From Thiocapsa sp. (GTDB lineage: Bacteria > Pseudomonadota > Gammaproteobacteria > Chromatiales > Chromatiaceae): a stretch of 64,000 nucleotides of DNA. Every line of letters starts with the position of its first letter. The stretch's first letter is position 1. The DNA lies in the NCBI RefSeq assembly GCF_022340925.1, contig NZ_JAJDNA010000030.1:1-64000 (forward strand), written 5' to 3'. Below the pieces are notes generated by a model. That model saw nothing but the letters and a program-made list of their open reading frames with translations, had not been told where the DNA came from and ran no database searches. Both the position numbers and the translations under genes were made by a program. This document shows, one piece after another, positions 24,387 through 32,870 of the stretch.

Positions 24387-25274
24387 TCAACCATCCGGCG
24401 GCTCGGCCGCTGCTCCATCCGAGCGCGCCCCGACCCGCAGCAGCGCGAGCGTGATATTGTCCGCTCCGCCGCGCTCGTTGGCCAAGCGAATCAAGGCCTC
24501 GGCGGCAGGGTCGAGGGCATTGCCGGAGCTGGCCATGAGGACCTGACACAGCCAGTCGTCCGGGACCATTCCGGTGAGGCCATCGGTACACAACAGAAAC
24601 AGATCGCCAGTCGCGAGAGCGAGACTGCCGGAGGAGACGTCGACACGAGCCGACGATCCCAGGGCACGGGTCAGGAGATTCTCCCCGATCCCGTGGCGGA
24701 TGGCATCCTCACGCGATCGGAACAAGCCCTGGTCAACCACCTCTTGGATGAAGGAATGATCGCGCGAGACTTGCTCAAATCGGCCCTCGCGCAAGCGGTA
24801 GAGGCGCGAATCCCCAACATAGCCGAAGACCAGCCGGTCGGAGAGGACGGCGCCCAAAACGACCGTGGTGCCCATCCCGGCCCGCTCGGGATCGGCTTGC
24901 CCCAAACGCCAAACGACGGCGTTGGCCTCCTCGATCGCCGCCTCCGCAAAACGCCTCGCCGCCTCGGCATTGGCCAGGGGCACTGCACGACAGCGAAAGC
25001 GCTCGCCGATCACCTCGGCCGCCAGGGCGCTCGCGACCTCGCCTGCCCGGGCACCCCCGATACCGTCGGCCACGATCAGGAGTCCAAGCTCCGGATGAAC
25101 CAGCACGGCGTCTTCGTTCGCGGACCGCACGCGCCCGCGATCGGTTCGCCAGGCATATTCGAGCCGAAAGGGCGAGGCCGCGTCGCGTCTCAAGGGGAAG
25201 GCGCCTAACCCACCGTCAACCTGGTGTCGGGCGACGCTGTCAGGAACCGGACATCCCGTTGAGCTGCGCCGCAA
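24387..25274 (-). CDS. PP2C-type serine/threonine phosphatase
   Basis: A 295-residue protein with the bacterial PP2C (Stp1/PrpC) fold: TDRGRVRSANEDAVLV with the metal-binding Asp/Glu residues, LLIVADGIGGARAGEVAS, GTTVVLGAVLSDRLVFGYVGDSRLYRLREGRFEQVSRDHSF, LFLLCTDGLTGMVPDD and ERGGADNITLALLRV. All canonical metal ligands (the D in EDA, DGIGG, the D in GDSR, TDGLT and ADNI) are present. It would reverse Hanks-type kinase phosphorylation, but no kinase gene is in the window. The frame opens inside the end of dsbC (a 35-base overlap); no better start is seen, so the first 35 residues are doubtful. Confidence 0.9.
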   Translation of the reverse strand: MRRSSTGCPVPDSVARHQVDGGLGAFPLRRDAASPFRLEYAWRTDRGRVRSANEDAVLVHPELGLLIVADGIGGARAGEVASALAAEVIGERFRCRAVPLANAEAARRFAEAAIEEANAVVWRLGQADPERAGMGTTVVLGAVLSDRLVFGYVGDSRLYRLREGRFEQVSRDHSFIQEVVDQGLFRSREDAIRHGIGENLLTRALGSSARVDVSSGSLALATGDLFLLCTDGLTGMVPDDWLCQVLMASSGNALDPAAEALIRLANERGGADNITLALLRVGARSDGAAAEPPDG

Positions 25275-25980
25275 GACGCTTGGGCTCCACGTATCCGGGG
25301 ATCAACTCACCCGTCTCGGTCACGATGGCCGGCGTCCCGCGCAGGCCGAGCTGGCTCCCGAGATCCATGTGAGCGTCGACCGGGTTCTTGCACGTCTTCG
25401 CCGGGATCGACTTCCCTGCCTTGACGGCGGTCATCGCCTCTCGCTGCGCCCCCGGATCGCCTGCGCACCAGACCGACACGGCCTCGGTATAGGACGGGCT
25501 TCCCTGGCCGGCGCGCGGGAAGAAGAGGTAACGCACCCGGATGCCCTCCTTCGCATACTCGTCGATCTGGCTGTGGAGCTTGCGACAGTATCCGCATTCG
25601 ACGTCGGTGAAGACAGTGACCGTGTGCTTGGCATCCGCCGGACCGAAGACCACCATCTGAGACTCTCCGACGCCGTCGACCAGGCGTTTGCGCACCTCGG
25701 AGAGCCGCGGCTCGGTTAGGTCGGCCCGCGTCTTGAGATCGACGATCCGCCCGTCGACGAAGTAGCGTCCGTCGGCGGTGACGTACATGAGCTGGGTCCC
25801 GACCATCACCTCGTAGAGCCCTGGCACGGGAGATGCCGAGACACTGTCGATCTCGATGTCGGGCACGATCTTGCTCAAGGCATCGCGAATCGCCTTCTCC
25901 GGCGACGCAGACAGGGCGCTGGCGGCAGACATCAGGGCGACGAAGACGAGCGCAGAGGAGCGGAGCATTGGCTTGGTCAT
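25240..25980 (-). CDS. dsbC: Thiol:disulfide isomerase DsbC
   Basis: Starts at MTKPMLRSSALVFVALMSAASALS, a Sec signal peptide. Mature residues form the dimerisation domain (KAIRDALSKIVPDIEIDSVSASPVPGLYEVMVGTQLMYVTADGRYFVDG) and a thioredoxin-like catalytic domain with CGYC in TDVECGYCRKLHSQI and the cis-Pro loop RGTPAIV. It repairs non-native disulfides in the periplasm and is kept reduced by DsbD. A second pair (AVSVWCAGD...AKTCKNP) matches the structural disulfide of the family. It sits among xerD, yajQ and the phosphatase gene on the same strand, with only 7 bases to yajQ. Confidence 0.96.
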   Translation of the reverse strand: MTKPMLRSSALVFVALMSAASALSASPEKAIRDALSKIVPDIEIDSVSASPVPGLYEVMVGTQLMYVTADGRYFVDGRIVDLKTRADLTEPRLSEVRKRLVDGVGESQMVVFGPADAKHTVTVFTDVECGYCRKLHSQIDEYAKEGIRVRYLFFPRAGQGSPSYTEAVSVWCAGDPGAQREAMTAVKAGKSIPAKTCKNPVDAHMDLGSQLGLRGTPAIVTETGELIPGYVEPKRLAAQLNGMSGS

Positions 25981-25987
25981 GAAGGTT

Positions 25988-26470
25988 TCAATCTCTGAAG
26001 TTGGTGAACTGAATCGGCAGACCCCAGTCCTCGCCGCGCAGCAGAGCGATGGCTTCCTGCAGGTCGTCACGTTTCTTGCCTGTGACCCGCACTTGGTCGC
26101 CCTGGATCTGGGCCTGGACCTTGAGCTTGCCGCCCTTGATCGCCTTGACCATGCGCTTGGCGGTCTCGCTGTCGACGCCTTGTTTGAGCGCGATCTCCTG
26201 ACGCGCGGCGCTGAGGCTTGACACCGGATCACCGGGGTCGAGGCAGGCGAGATCGACTTTGCGTTTGACCAACTTCTGCCGGAGGATATCCATCATCTGC
26301 TGCAGGTGAAACTCCTGCTCCCCCGTCATCAGGATTTTTGCGTCGAGCAGCTCGAAGCTCGCCTTGATGCCTTTGAAATCGAAACGGGTTCCGATCTCCC
26401 GATTGGCCTGATCCAGTGCGTTGCGGACCTCCTGCAGGTCGAGCTCCGAGACGATGTCAAACGACGGCAT
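25988..26470 (-). CDS. yajQ: YajQ family nucleotide-binding protein
   Basis: A 160-residue protein starting MPSFDIVSELDLQEVRNALDQANREIGTRFDFKG, the hallmark of the YajQ family. It continues through KILMTGEQEFHLQQMMDILRQKLVKRKVDL, SLSAARQEIALKQGVDSETAKRMVKAIKGGKLKVQAQIQGDQVRVTGKKRDDLQEAIALLRGEDWGLPIQFTNFRD. The two ferredoxin-like domains bind nucleic acids; in Xanthomonas a homologue binds cyclic di-GMP. The N-terminal methionine chosen follows family length; the longer frame has no support. Confidence 0.96.
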   Translation of the reverse strand: MPSFDIVSELDLQEVRNALDQANREIGTRFDFKGIKASFELLDAKILMTGEQEFHLQQMMDILRQKLVKRKVDLACLDPGDPVSSLSAARQEIALKQGVDSETAKRMVKAIKGGKLKVQAQIQGDQVRVTGKKRDDLQEAIALLRGEDWGLPIQFTNFRD

Positions 26471-26555
26471 AGGGATCCTCTCAATCCGGGGCTGTTGCAG
26501 CACAGGGCCGTTATTCTGCGGGAAAAATACGTGGCGCGAAACGCCGCGACGACCC

Positions 26556-27452
26556 TCAGCCACGCGGATGATGGATCGCATGGAGCTGTTTCAGCCGCTC
26601 CCGCGCAACATGGGTGTAGATCTGTGTGGTTGAAAGGTCGCTATGTCCCAAGAGCATCTGAACCACCCGGAGGTCCGCGCCGTGGTTCAGCAGATGCGTC
26701 GCGAAGGCATGGCGGAGGGTGTGAGGGGACAAGGGCTTGAAGACGCCCGCCTCCAGCGCGTACCGCTTGATCAGGAGCCAGAATGCCTGACGCGTCATGC
26801 ACTCGCTGCGGCTGGTGGGGAAGAGATAATCGGTGACCCGCCCGCCCAGGAGCTCGCGGCGCGGGCCCCGGAGGTAGTCGCGCAGCCAGGACACGGCCTC
26901 CTCGCCCAGCGGGACCAATCGTTCCTTCCCCCCCTTTCCGACAATGCGGACGACACCCTGGTTGAGGCCGACCTGGCCGGATGTGAGCGTCACCAGCTCG
27001 GTGACCCGCAGGCCGCTCGCGTACAGCACCTCCAACATGGTCCGATCGCGGTGCCCCCGCGGCTCGGCCGTGTCGGGTGCGCTGAGCAGCGCCTCGACCT
27101 CCGACTCGCTCAGACTCTTGGGCAGAGGGCGACCGAGCCTGGGTGCGTCCAGCCGCGCACTCGGATCGTCTCGAATCACCCCGCGTCGCAGGAGATACTG
27201 ATAGAACTGGCGGAGACAGGACAAGAGACGTGCGCTGGACCTTGGCTTGCGCCCGCGCTGCGAGAGCACGACGAGATAGTCGAGCAGATCGACCCGCTGC
27301 GCCATGCTCAGGGAGCGCCCGCGCTCCCTTGCGACCCAGTCGGCGAAGGCCCTGAGATCAGACTGGTAGGCCGAGAGCGTGTTCGGACTCAGGCCGCGCT
27401 CGAGCCAGAGGGCGTCGGCAAAACCTTCGATGATCGCGGAGTCGTCAGGCAC
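26556..27452 (-). CDS. xerD: Site-specific tyrosine recombinase XerD
   Basis: A 298-residue recombinase with the XerD layout: N-terminal SAM-like domain (FADALWLERGLSPNTLSAYQSDLRAFADWV) and catalytic domain with Arg in LYASGLRVTELVTLT, Lys in IVGKGGKERLVPL, HTLRHAFATHLLNHGADLRVVQMLLGHSDLSTTQIYTHV (box II and Tyr). It resolves chromosome dimers at dif together with XerC and FtsK. The start is a GTG. It also shares its fold with the broken intI at 4625, but it is a housekeeping copy in the conserved xerD-dsbC neighbourhood. Confidence 0.96.
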   Translation of the reverse strand: MPDDSAIIEGFADALWLERGLSPNTLSAYQSDLRAFADWVARERGRSLSMAQRVDLLDYLVVLSQRGRKPRSSARLLSCLRQFYQYLLRRGVIRDDPSARLDAPRLGRPLPKSLSESEVEALLSAPDTAEPRGHRDRTMLEVLYASGLRVTELVTLTSGQVGLNQGVVRIVGKGGKERLVPLGEEAVSWLRDYLRGPRRELLGGRVTDYLFPTSRSECMTRQAFWLLIKRYALEAGVFKPLSPHTLRHAFATHLLNHGADLRVVQMLLGHSDLSTTQIYTHVARERLKQLHAIHHPRG

Positions 27453-27611
27453 TGAACCGCATCCGGCACGCTATGCACGGCTCCCGCCCGACCTCAACCT
27501 TGCAACGAACCCAAGGGCACGGTGGCAGACCCGGCTGCAGTGCCTGAGTGTTCACAAAGCGAGCCGCGTCAACAACGAAGCTCTCGGTTCCGCCAAGTGC
27601 ATAGTCTCCGC

Positions 27612-28106
27612 TCAAAACTTGGTTGTTGCTCGGGACGCGGTTGAGAGGTCGGCGACCCCTTCGTGACGTAACAGCCAACGCTTCACCGCCAGCTTGCGCC
27701 CGCTCGAATCGCCGGAGAACCCGCCCAGACCCCGGCTCGCGACCACGCGGTGGCAGGGAACCACAATCGGACAGGGATTGGCACGGCAGGCCTGCCCGAC
27801 TGCGCGCGGACTGCTCCTGAGCAGTCCTGCGATCTCGCCATAGGTGCGCGTCTTGCCCGGCGGGATCCGACGCAGCTCATCCCAGACCCGCTCTTGGAAT
27901 GCGGTACCGGCCAAGGCCACCGCCAGGTCAAAGCCGGAGCGGTCTTCGAAGTAGGCGCTGAACTGACGCTGGATGGAGGGCGGCACAGTCGCATACCCGC
28001 CCTCGGCGCGCTCGACCGGCGGGTCAAGGTCGACGCCGGTCAAGGTCTCGCCGAGCCAGCGGATGCCGATCGGCCCGAAGGGGGTATCGATCAGAGTCTG
28101 CGGCAT
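27612..28106 (-). CDS. ogt: Methylated-DNA-[protein]-cysteine S-methyltransferase
   Basis: Starts at MPQTLIDTPFGPIGIRWLGETL, 164 residues long. The conserved PCHRVV motif (IVVPCHRVVASRGLGGFSG) holds the acceptor cysteine, preceded by the helix-turn-helix (FQERVWDELRRIPPGKTRTYGEIAGLLRSSPRAVGQAC). It removes O6-alkyl groups from guanine in a suicidal one-step reaction. It is of the Ogt type: no N-terminal Ada zinc domain is present. Confidence 0.95.
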   Translation of the reverse strand: MPQTLIDTPFGPIGIRWLGETLTGVDLDPPVERAEGGYATVPPSIQRQFSAYFEDRSGFDLAVALAGTAFQERVWDELRRIPPGKTRTYGEIAGLLRSSPRAVGQACRANPCPIVVPCHRVVASRGLGGFSGDSSGRKLAVKRWLLRHEGVADLSTASRATTKF

Positions 28107-28679
28107 CGTCTCATCACCTGACTTGGACGCCTTGGCTCGCATAACGCCGAATCTGAAGCTGCTATCTTAATGCGGTGGTGGCCTGCTCGCCATCCTGACC
28201 AGAAACCGGCACGCCATCCTGCGCCGGACCTGGCGAAGACGAACCTCTGAACCGCTCGAGCGCGGTTTTTGTCGGATCGCAGGGCGCGATCCGCTGCGCC
28301 GAGAGGTCAAGGAATCCGGCGGCGCAGCGTTGCGCATTCGGCGATTCTGTGGATAAGTCTGTGGACGGATGACGCGATCCGCAATCCGAGCGGCCCTGGC
28401 ACCGCTCGTTGCGTGTCCTTGAATGATCCGTACCGAGAATGGCATTAATTTTTAGAACAGTGGCTTACGATATTCATCGCCCCAATCGATCGAGATCGCC
28501 CCGATACCCATGACTTTTCGTTGAACAAACCATGTCCATGTGCACAACCTACCCAGTGTCGAGGCCGGAGCTCCTATACGGATGTCAAGGACCAATCGCT
28601 GTTTTTTCTGGCCACCGCCGAGCGGTCCGCGCTTGGACAGGGATGGGTCATGCTCGGTCGGACCGGCAGGGGCCCTGAC
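28107..28679. other. Long intergenic region with hairpins and a DnaA-like box
   Basis: The 573 bases between ogt and the YcgN gene hold no conserved gene. Three hairpins follow one another at 28250-28329. A single perfect DnaA box (TGTGGATAA) is near 28349 and an AT-rich patch is near 28441-28475. Not enough boxes are present for an origin. Confidence 0.5.
28250..28329. repeat. Three tandem hairpins in the ogt-ycgN spacer
   Basis: Hairpin 1 (28250-28267, AACCGC/GCGGTT) is followed by a short T run and looks like a weak terminator for plus-strand transcripts. Hairpin 2 is 28274-28292 (GGATCGC/GCGATCC). Hairpin 3 is 28292-28329 (CGCTGCGCC/GGCGCAGCG, 20-base loop). No plus-strand gene ends here. 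Confidence 0.55.
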
Positions 28680-29144
28680 ATGAGCGACAGTGATCGAGAT
28701 CGGAGTCGGTCCGGCGACCGGTTCTGGGAGAGCACCCCGCTCTCACGTATGACCCGCGGCCAATGGGAATCGCTCTGCGACGGATGCGGCAAATGCTGTC
28801 TTGAGAAATTCGAGGATGAAGACAGCGGGGACATCATCTATTCGCGCGTCGCCTGCGCGCTGCTCGATCTGGAGACCTGCCAGTGTCGCGACTACGCCAA
28901 CCGCGCCCGCCGGATGCCTGAATGTGTGACCTTGGATCCGGCGGAGCTGGAGCGCGCAAAATGGCTGCCTGAGACCTGTGCCTATCGCCTGCTCGCCGAG
29001 AACAGACCGCTTCCCGCCTGGCATCCGCTTATCAGCGGCGATCCGGACTCGGTGGCACGCGCCGGCCAAACCCTGCGCGGGCGCGCGATCAGCCCGGGAC
29101 CCGACACCGACCCGCTGCAGCATCTGATCGACTGGGTCCGCTGA
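28680..29144 (+). CDS. YcgN/YkgJ-type cysteine-cluster protein
   Basis: The 154-residue protein, started at MSDSDRDRSRSGDRFWES, belongs to the UPF0260/YcgN family. It has CDGCGKCCLEKFEDED early (a tight four-Cys cluster) and further cysteines in ARVAC-type ...VACALLDLETCQCRDYANR and MPECVTL, ending ETCAYRLLAENRPLPAWHPLISGDP. The cysteines are expected to bind metal, zinc or an iron-sulfur cluster. The function is unknown. The longer upstream frame (from 28521) is not supported by the family. Confidence 0.9.
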   Translation: MSDSDRDRSRSGDRFWESTPLSRMTRGQWESLCDGCGKCCLEKFEDEDSGDIIYSRVACALLDLETCQCRDYANRARRMPECVTLDPAELERAKWLPETCAYRLLAENRPLPAWHPLISGDPDSVARAGQTLRGRAISPGPDTDPLQHLIDWVR

Positions 29145-29221
29145 AGGACCGTCTCAGGCGGCTGTCGCGACGGCCCGGGGACCAGCTCCAGGTCCGCGAC
29201 GAAGCTCGGGGCGCATCCGTC

Positions 29222-30397
29222 TCAATGCAGCTGGACGTCGAAGCTGAGCCGCTCGTCTGCCCCGATCGGGCGTTTTCGCAGCACCTCGACCGGAAGCGTT
29301 TCGCCGGGACGGCGATCGACGAGGGCGATCCGCACGTCGGCGTAGGCCGCCACGGGCTGCTCACCGATCCGCACGATGCGGTCGCCTTCCTTGATCCCGG
29401 CATCCTTCGCGCCACTGGATTCAGCAAAGCCCTGGATCCGCGCGCCGCCTTGACCGTTGCTCGATTCCAGCATCACCCCGAGCAATCCGGACGCGGGCAG
29501 CCCGATCTCCCGGGGATAAAGGAAGAAATCCGCCGCGGCCGGATCCATCGACCGCTGGGTACCGTTAAGGATGGTCGCCGTCGGGACGTCGATCCGCCGG
29601 GTCAACCGCTTGGGGATGCCTTGACCGTACTCGACATGACCCGAGCCGGCGAGCACGATGAGCGTGCGATCCGGGTGCGCCTCGAGGTAGTCGGCCGCAC
29701 GGGCCGCCATCCCCTCGTCCCAGAGGAGCTGCACCTCGATGAAGTGCTCGATGTCCTGCCCACCGTCGCTCGGGTGCATCGCGAAGACCTTCTCGATGCG
29801 TTCCCGATACTTCGGGTCGCTGCGGTCGATCTCGGTGGGAATCCTCGCCCGCTCCTCGTCGGTCAGTCCCGCAATGCCCACCTCACCGACCCGCCGGGTC
29901 AGCTCGGCCTCGAGATTCAGGGCGATGACGGGGATGGCCTCCGCGCGCGCGAAGCGCAGGATCGGGCGGTAGAGTCGATAGTCGAAGCGCCAGCGGTCGA
30001 AGTACTGGGTGCGCCGAAGAAACTCGCTCTCGCTGATCGCGCCCGCGATGTAGTCATCCACCGCTTCCTGAAAGGGCTGCTGGAAGAACTCCGCAGCGAT
30101 GGCCAGCGACTTGCCGCGCCGATGCAGACCCTGGATCACCGCCAGTTGATTCAGATGGTCCTCGTAGCGGTCATGGCTCTCGCCGATGAAGACCACCCGA
30201 CGGTCCGCGATTCGGTCGAGGAGCCCTTGCATGTCCTGGAGGGTGGACAGATCGACGACCCGGGTCTTCGGGTCAGGCTCCTCCTGCGGAACCATTCCGG
30301 CGATGGATGTCGCTTGCGACGGGGTGCCCGGCCCGGCGCAAGCGCCGGACACGAAGAAGCCGGCGGCGGCGAACGCGAGAAGGTGGGAATGCGACAC
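29222..30397 (-). CDS. ChaN-like lipoprotein with a C-terminal PDZ domain
   Basis: A 391-residue precursor. The signal peptide ends at a possible lipobox (SGACAG, Cys at 20). Residues 50-270 are the ChaN-like iron-regulated domain: LLDRIADRRVVFIGESHDRYEDHLNQLAVIQGLHRRGKSLAIAAEFFQQPFQEAVDDYI with the GESHD motif, RWRFDYRLYRPILRFARAEAIPVIALN and LIVLAGSGHVEYGQGIPKRL. Residues 295-391 are a PDZ domain (LLGVMLESSNGQGGARIQGFAESSGAKDAGIKEGDRIVRIGEQPV...). ChaN proteins bind haem in Campylobacter. Joining to a PDZ domain is known in some proteobacteria. The substrate here is open. Confidence 0.85.
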   Translation of the reverse strand: MSHSHLLAFAAAGFFVSGACAGPGTPSQATSIAGMVPQEEPDPKTRVVDLSTLQDMQGLLDRIADRRVVFIGESHDRYEDHLNQLAVIQGLHRRGKSLAIAAEFFQQPFQEAVDDYIAGAISESEFLRRTQYFDRWRFDYRLYRPILRFARAEAIPVIALNLEAELTRRVGEVGIAGLTDEERARIPTEIDRSDPKYRERIEKVFAMHPSDGGQDIEHFIEVQLLWDEGMAARAADYLEAHPDRTLIVLAGSGHVEYGQGIPKRLTRRIDVPTATILNGTQRSMDPAAADFFLYPREIGLPASGLLGVMLESSNGQGGARIQGFAESSGAKDAGIKEGDRIVRIGEQPVAAYADVRIALVDRRPGETLPVEVLRKRPIGADERLSFDVQLH

Positions 30398-30526
30398 GAA
30401 AAGGTTCCCCCGTGGTCATGAGCCGACTCGGCCCGCATGTTGATGGACAAGGCGCATGGACATACCGACACTGCCACAGACACGCGCTCGCGCTCCTAAC
30501 CCGTCGACCAACCGGACCTGACACTG

Positions 30527-32623
30527 ATGCGAAACTTGATCGTTTCAAGCCTGCTGCTCCTCGGCTCGGCCCAGATTTTGGCGGACACGCCGCTCGTCGA
30601 GCACCAAATGGAGGTTCGGATCGACCCCGACGGCGGCATTCTCAACGTCCGAGACACCCTCACCCTCCCCGAGGACCGGACCGAGTGGTCGCTTCTGCTC
30701 CACTCGGGCCTCGATCCGAAGGTTGAGGCAGGCGATGCCGAGATCACCCCGGCGGGCCGCCTCGAGAACCTGACGCGCTATCGCCTGCGCGTCCTCAAGT
30801 CCGGCCCGCTGCGCCTGACCTATGGCGGACGCATCCGGCATGAGCGCGAGCAGATCGCCGAGGGGCTCGGCCGCACACGCGAGTGGTCACGGGGCTCGAT
30901 CAGCCCGGAGGGCGTCTTTCTTGACGGCGGCAGCGGCTGGTACCCGCGCATCCCGGAGACGCTTCAATCCTTTCGGCTCGAGGTCGAGCTGCCACCCGGC
31001 TGGACCGCGGTCTCGCAGGGTGCCGGGCCGGGTGACCCGGCGCGCGGGCGGTCGATCTGGTCCGAATCCCAGCCGCAGGACGACATCTATTTGATCGCGG
31101 CACCCTTCGCGCGTTACCAGGCGCAGTCAGCCGGCCTCGAGGCCCAGGTCTATCTGCGTGGCCCCGACGAGGCCCTGGCGCACCGCTACCTCGAGGCAAC
31201 GGAGGCCTACGTCAGACTCTATTCCGAGCTCATCGGGGCATATCCCTTCGCCAAGTTCGCCCTGGTCGAGAACTTCTGGGAAACCGGCTACGGCATGCCC
31301 TCCTTCACCCTGCTCGGCCCCCGTGTCATCCGCCTCCCCTTCATCATCCATACCTCCTATCCCCACGAGATCTTACACAACTGGTGGGGCAACAGCGTCT
31401 ACGTCGATTACGCATCAGGGAATTGGAGCGAGGGCCTGACCAGCTACCTGGCCGACCACCTGATGCGCGAGCGGAACGGCGAGGGCTGGGTGTATCGGCG
31501 CGAGATGCTCAAGAACTACGCCGATTACGTCAGGGACGGCAGCGATTTTCCGCTCGTCGAGTTCCGTGGCCGCCATGGTGCGGCATCACAGGCAATCGGC
31601 TACGGGAAGAGTGCGATGCTCTTCCACATGCTGCGTCGCCGACTCGGGGACGAGGTCTTCAAGGCAGGGCTGCGGCGCTTCTACACCGACAACCGGTTCC
31701 GCGTCGCCGGCTTTGAGGATCTGCGCAGGGCTTTCGAAGCCGAAAGCGATCAGGCGCTCGGGGGCTTCTTCGAGACCTGGACCCGCCGCACCGGGGCGCC
31801 GCGTCTGCGGCTGACAGAGGTGGCCGTCACCCCGCGAGACGGCCTCTTCGAGGTCACGGGTCGCATCGAGCAGACGCAGGGGGATGCGCCTTTCCCGATC
31901 CGGGTTCCGGTGCTCGTCCACCAGGAGGCAGGCGACCCCGTCAGCCTCGCCGTGGAGCTCACCAACGCAAGCGGCGACTTCGGGTTGAGTCTGCCTTCGT
32001 CGCCTGTTCGGGTGGCGGTCGATCCCTGGTTCGATGCCTTCCGCGAGCTCCTCCCTGGTGAGACACCGGTCGCGCTCAGCAACCTGTTCGGCTCTGAGCG
32101 CGGACTCATCGTCCTCCCGGCGGCCGCGCCGACCGCATACAAGCGCGGCTATGCGCTCCTCGCCGAGGCCTGGCTGAGCGGCCACCCGGGCTGGGCGATG
32201 CGTCGGGACGACAGGATCCGGGAGTTACCGAGAGACCGCGCAGTCTGGCTACTGGGCTGGGAGAACCGCTGGATCGACCAGCTCAGCGAGCCGGGGCAGG
32301 GCTTCGACCTGGACCCCGAGACGCGCCAGGTGCGACTCGCCGGCGAAGACCGGGGCGACGGCACGAGCGCCAGCCCCGTCCTCACCGCCTGGCGTAACGG
32401 GCAGCCGATCGGCTGGCTCGCTGCCGCAGACCCGGCCGCACTGCCCGGACTCGCCCGCAAGCTCCCGCACTATGGCAAATACAGCTACCTGGTCTTCACC
32501 GGAAACGAGCCGGAGAACCAGGCGAAAGGCCAATGGCCGTCCGGCGATTCCGAGCTGGTCCGGTGGCTCGCCCCCAAACGGGAGCTCCCCCCGCCCGATC
32601 TCCCGGCGGCGCTCGTTCCTTGA
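30527..32623 (+). CDS. M1-like zinc metallopeptidase, secreted
   Basis: A 698-residue protein with a signal peptide (MRNLIVSSLLLLGSAQILA). The N-terminal beta domain (about 20-200) precedes the catalytic domain with the zinc-binding HEILH (HExxH) in SYPHEILHNWWGNSVYV and the third ligand Glu in NWSEGLTSYLADHLM, matching the gluzincin M1 order. The usual GAMEN peptide-anchor motif is replaced by YGMPSFTLLG. The C-terminal part has a domain (RLRLTEVAVTPRDGLFEVTGRIEQTQ...) and a Rossmann-like tail. It is predicted to be periplasmic. The substitution of GAMEN makes aminopeptidase specificity uncertain. Confidence 0.85.
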   Translation: MRNLIVSSLLLLGSAQILADTPLVEHQMEVRIDPDGGILNVRDTLTLPEDRTEWSLLLHSGLDPKVEAGDAEITPAGRLENLTRYRLRVLKSGPLRLTYGGRIRHEREQIAEGLGRTREWSRGSISPEGVFLDGGSGWYPRIPETLQSFRLEVELPPGWTAVSQGAGPGDPARGRSIWSESQPQDDIYLIAAPFARYQAQSAGLEAQVYLRGPDEALAHRYLEATEAYVRLYSELIGAYPFAKFALVENFWETGYGMPSFTLLGPRVIRLPFIIHTSYPHEILHNWWGNSVYVDYASGNWSEGLTSYLADHLMRERNGEGWVYRREMLKNYADYVRDGSDFPLVEFRGRHGAASQAIGYGKSAMLFHMLRRRLGDEVFKAGLRRFYTDNRFRVAGFEDLRRAFEAESDQALGGFFETWTRRTGAPRLRLTEVAVTPRDGLFEVTGRIEQTQGDAPFPIRVPVLVHQEAGDPVSLAVELTNASGDFGLSLPSSPVRVAVDPWFDAFRELLPGETPVALSNLFGSERGLIVLPAAAPTAYKRGYALLAEAWLSGHPGWAMRRDDRIRELPRDRAVWLLGWENRWIDQLSEPGQGFDLDPETRQVRLAGEDRGDGTSASPVLTAWRNGQPIGWLAAADPAALPGLARKLPHYGKYSYLVFTGNEPENQAKGQWPSGDSELVRWLAPKRELPPPDLPAALVP

Positions 32624-32870
32624 TCGGAAGCCGGTGCCCGATCCTCCGGTCGTTGGCCCGAGGCCGCGACCCGCGGCACGCATTTGGCCCGAGGTGACTC
32701 AGCTGCGGCGGGCTCCCGCAGTCGACGCCATGCTCGGGATGGGCATCGCCTTGACCATCATGACTGGGAGCGGCCGGTTCGGCTTCGGAGGGACCAAAGG
32801 ATGCGTCAACCGATCACCCTAATCGCAGCGGGACTGCCGACCTCGCCAGCTTGGGCGGTCGGGGTCTCGA

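Noticed and set aside
28349-28358. DnaA box and possible replication origin
   Set aside because: Only one perfect box and no AT-rich unwinding element with further boxes; dnaA, dnaN or gidA are not near.
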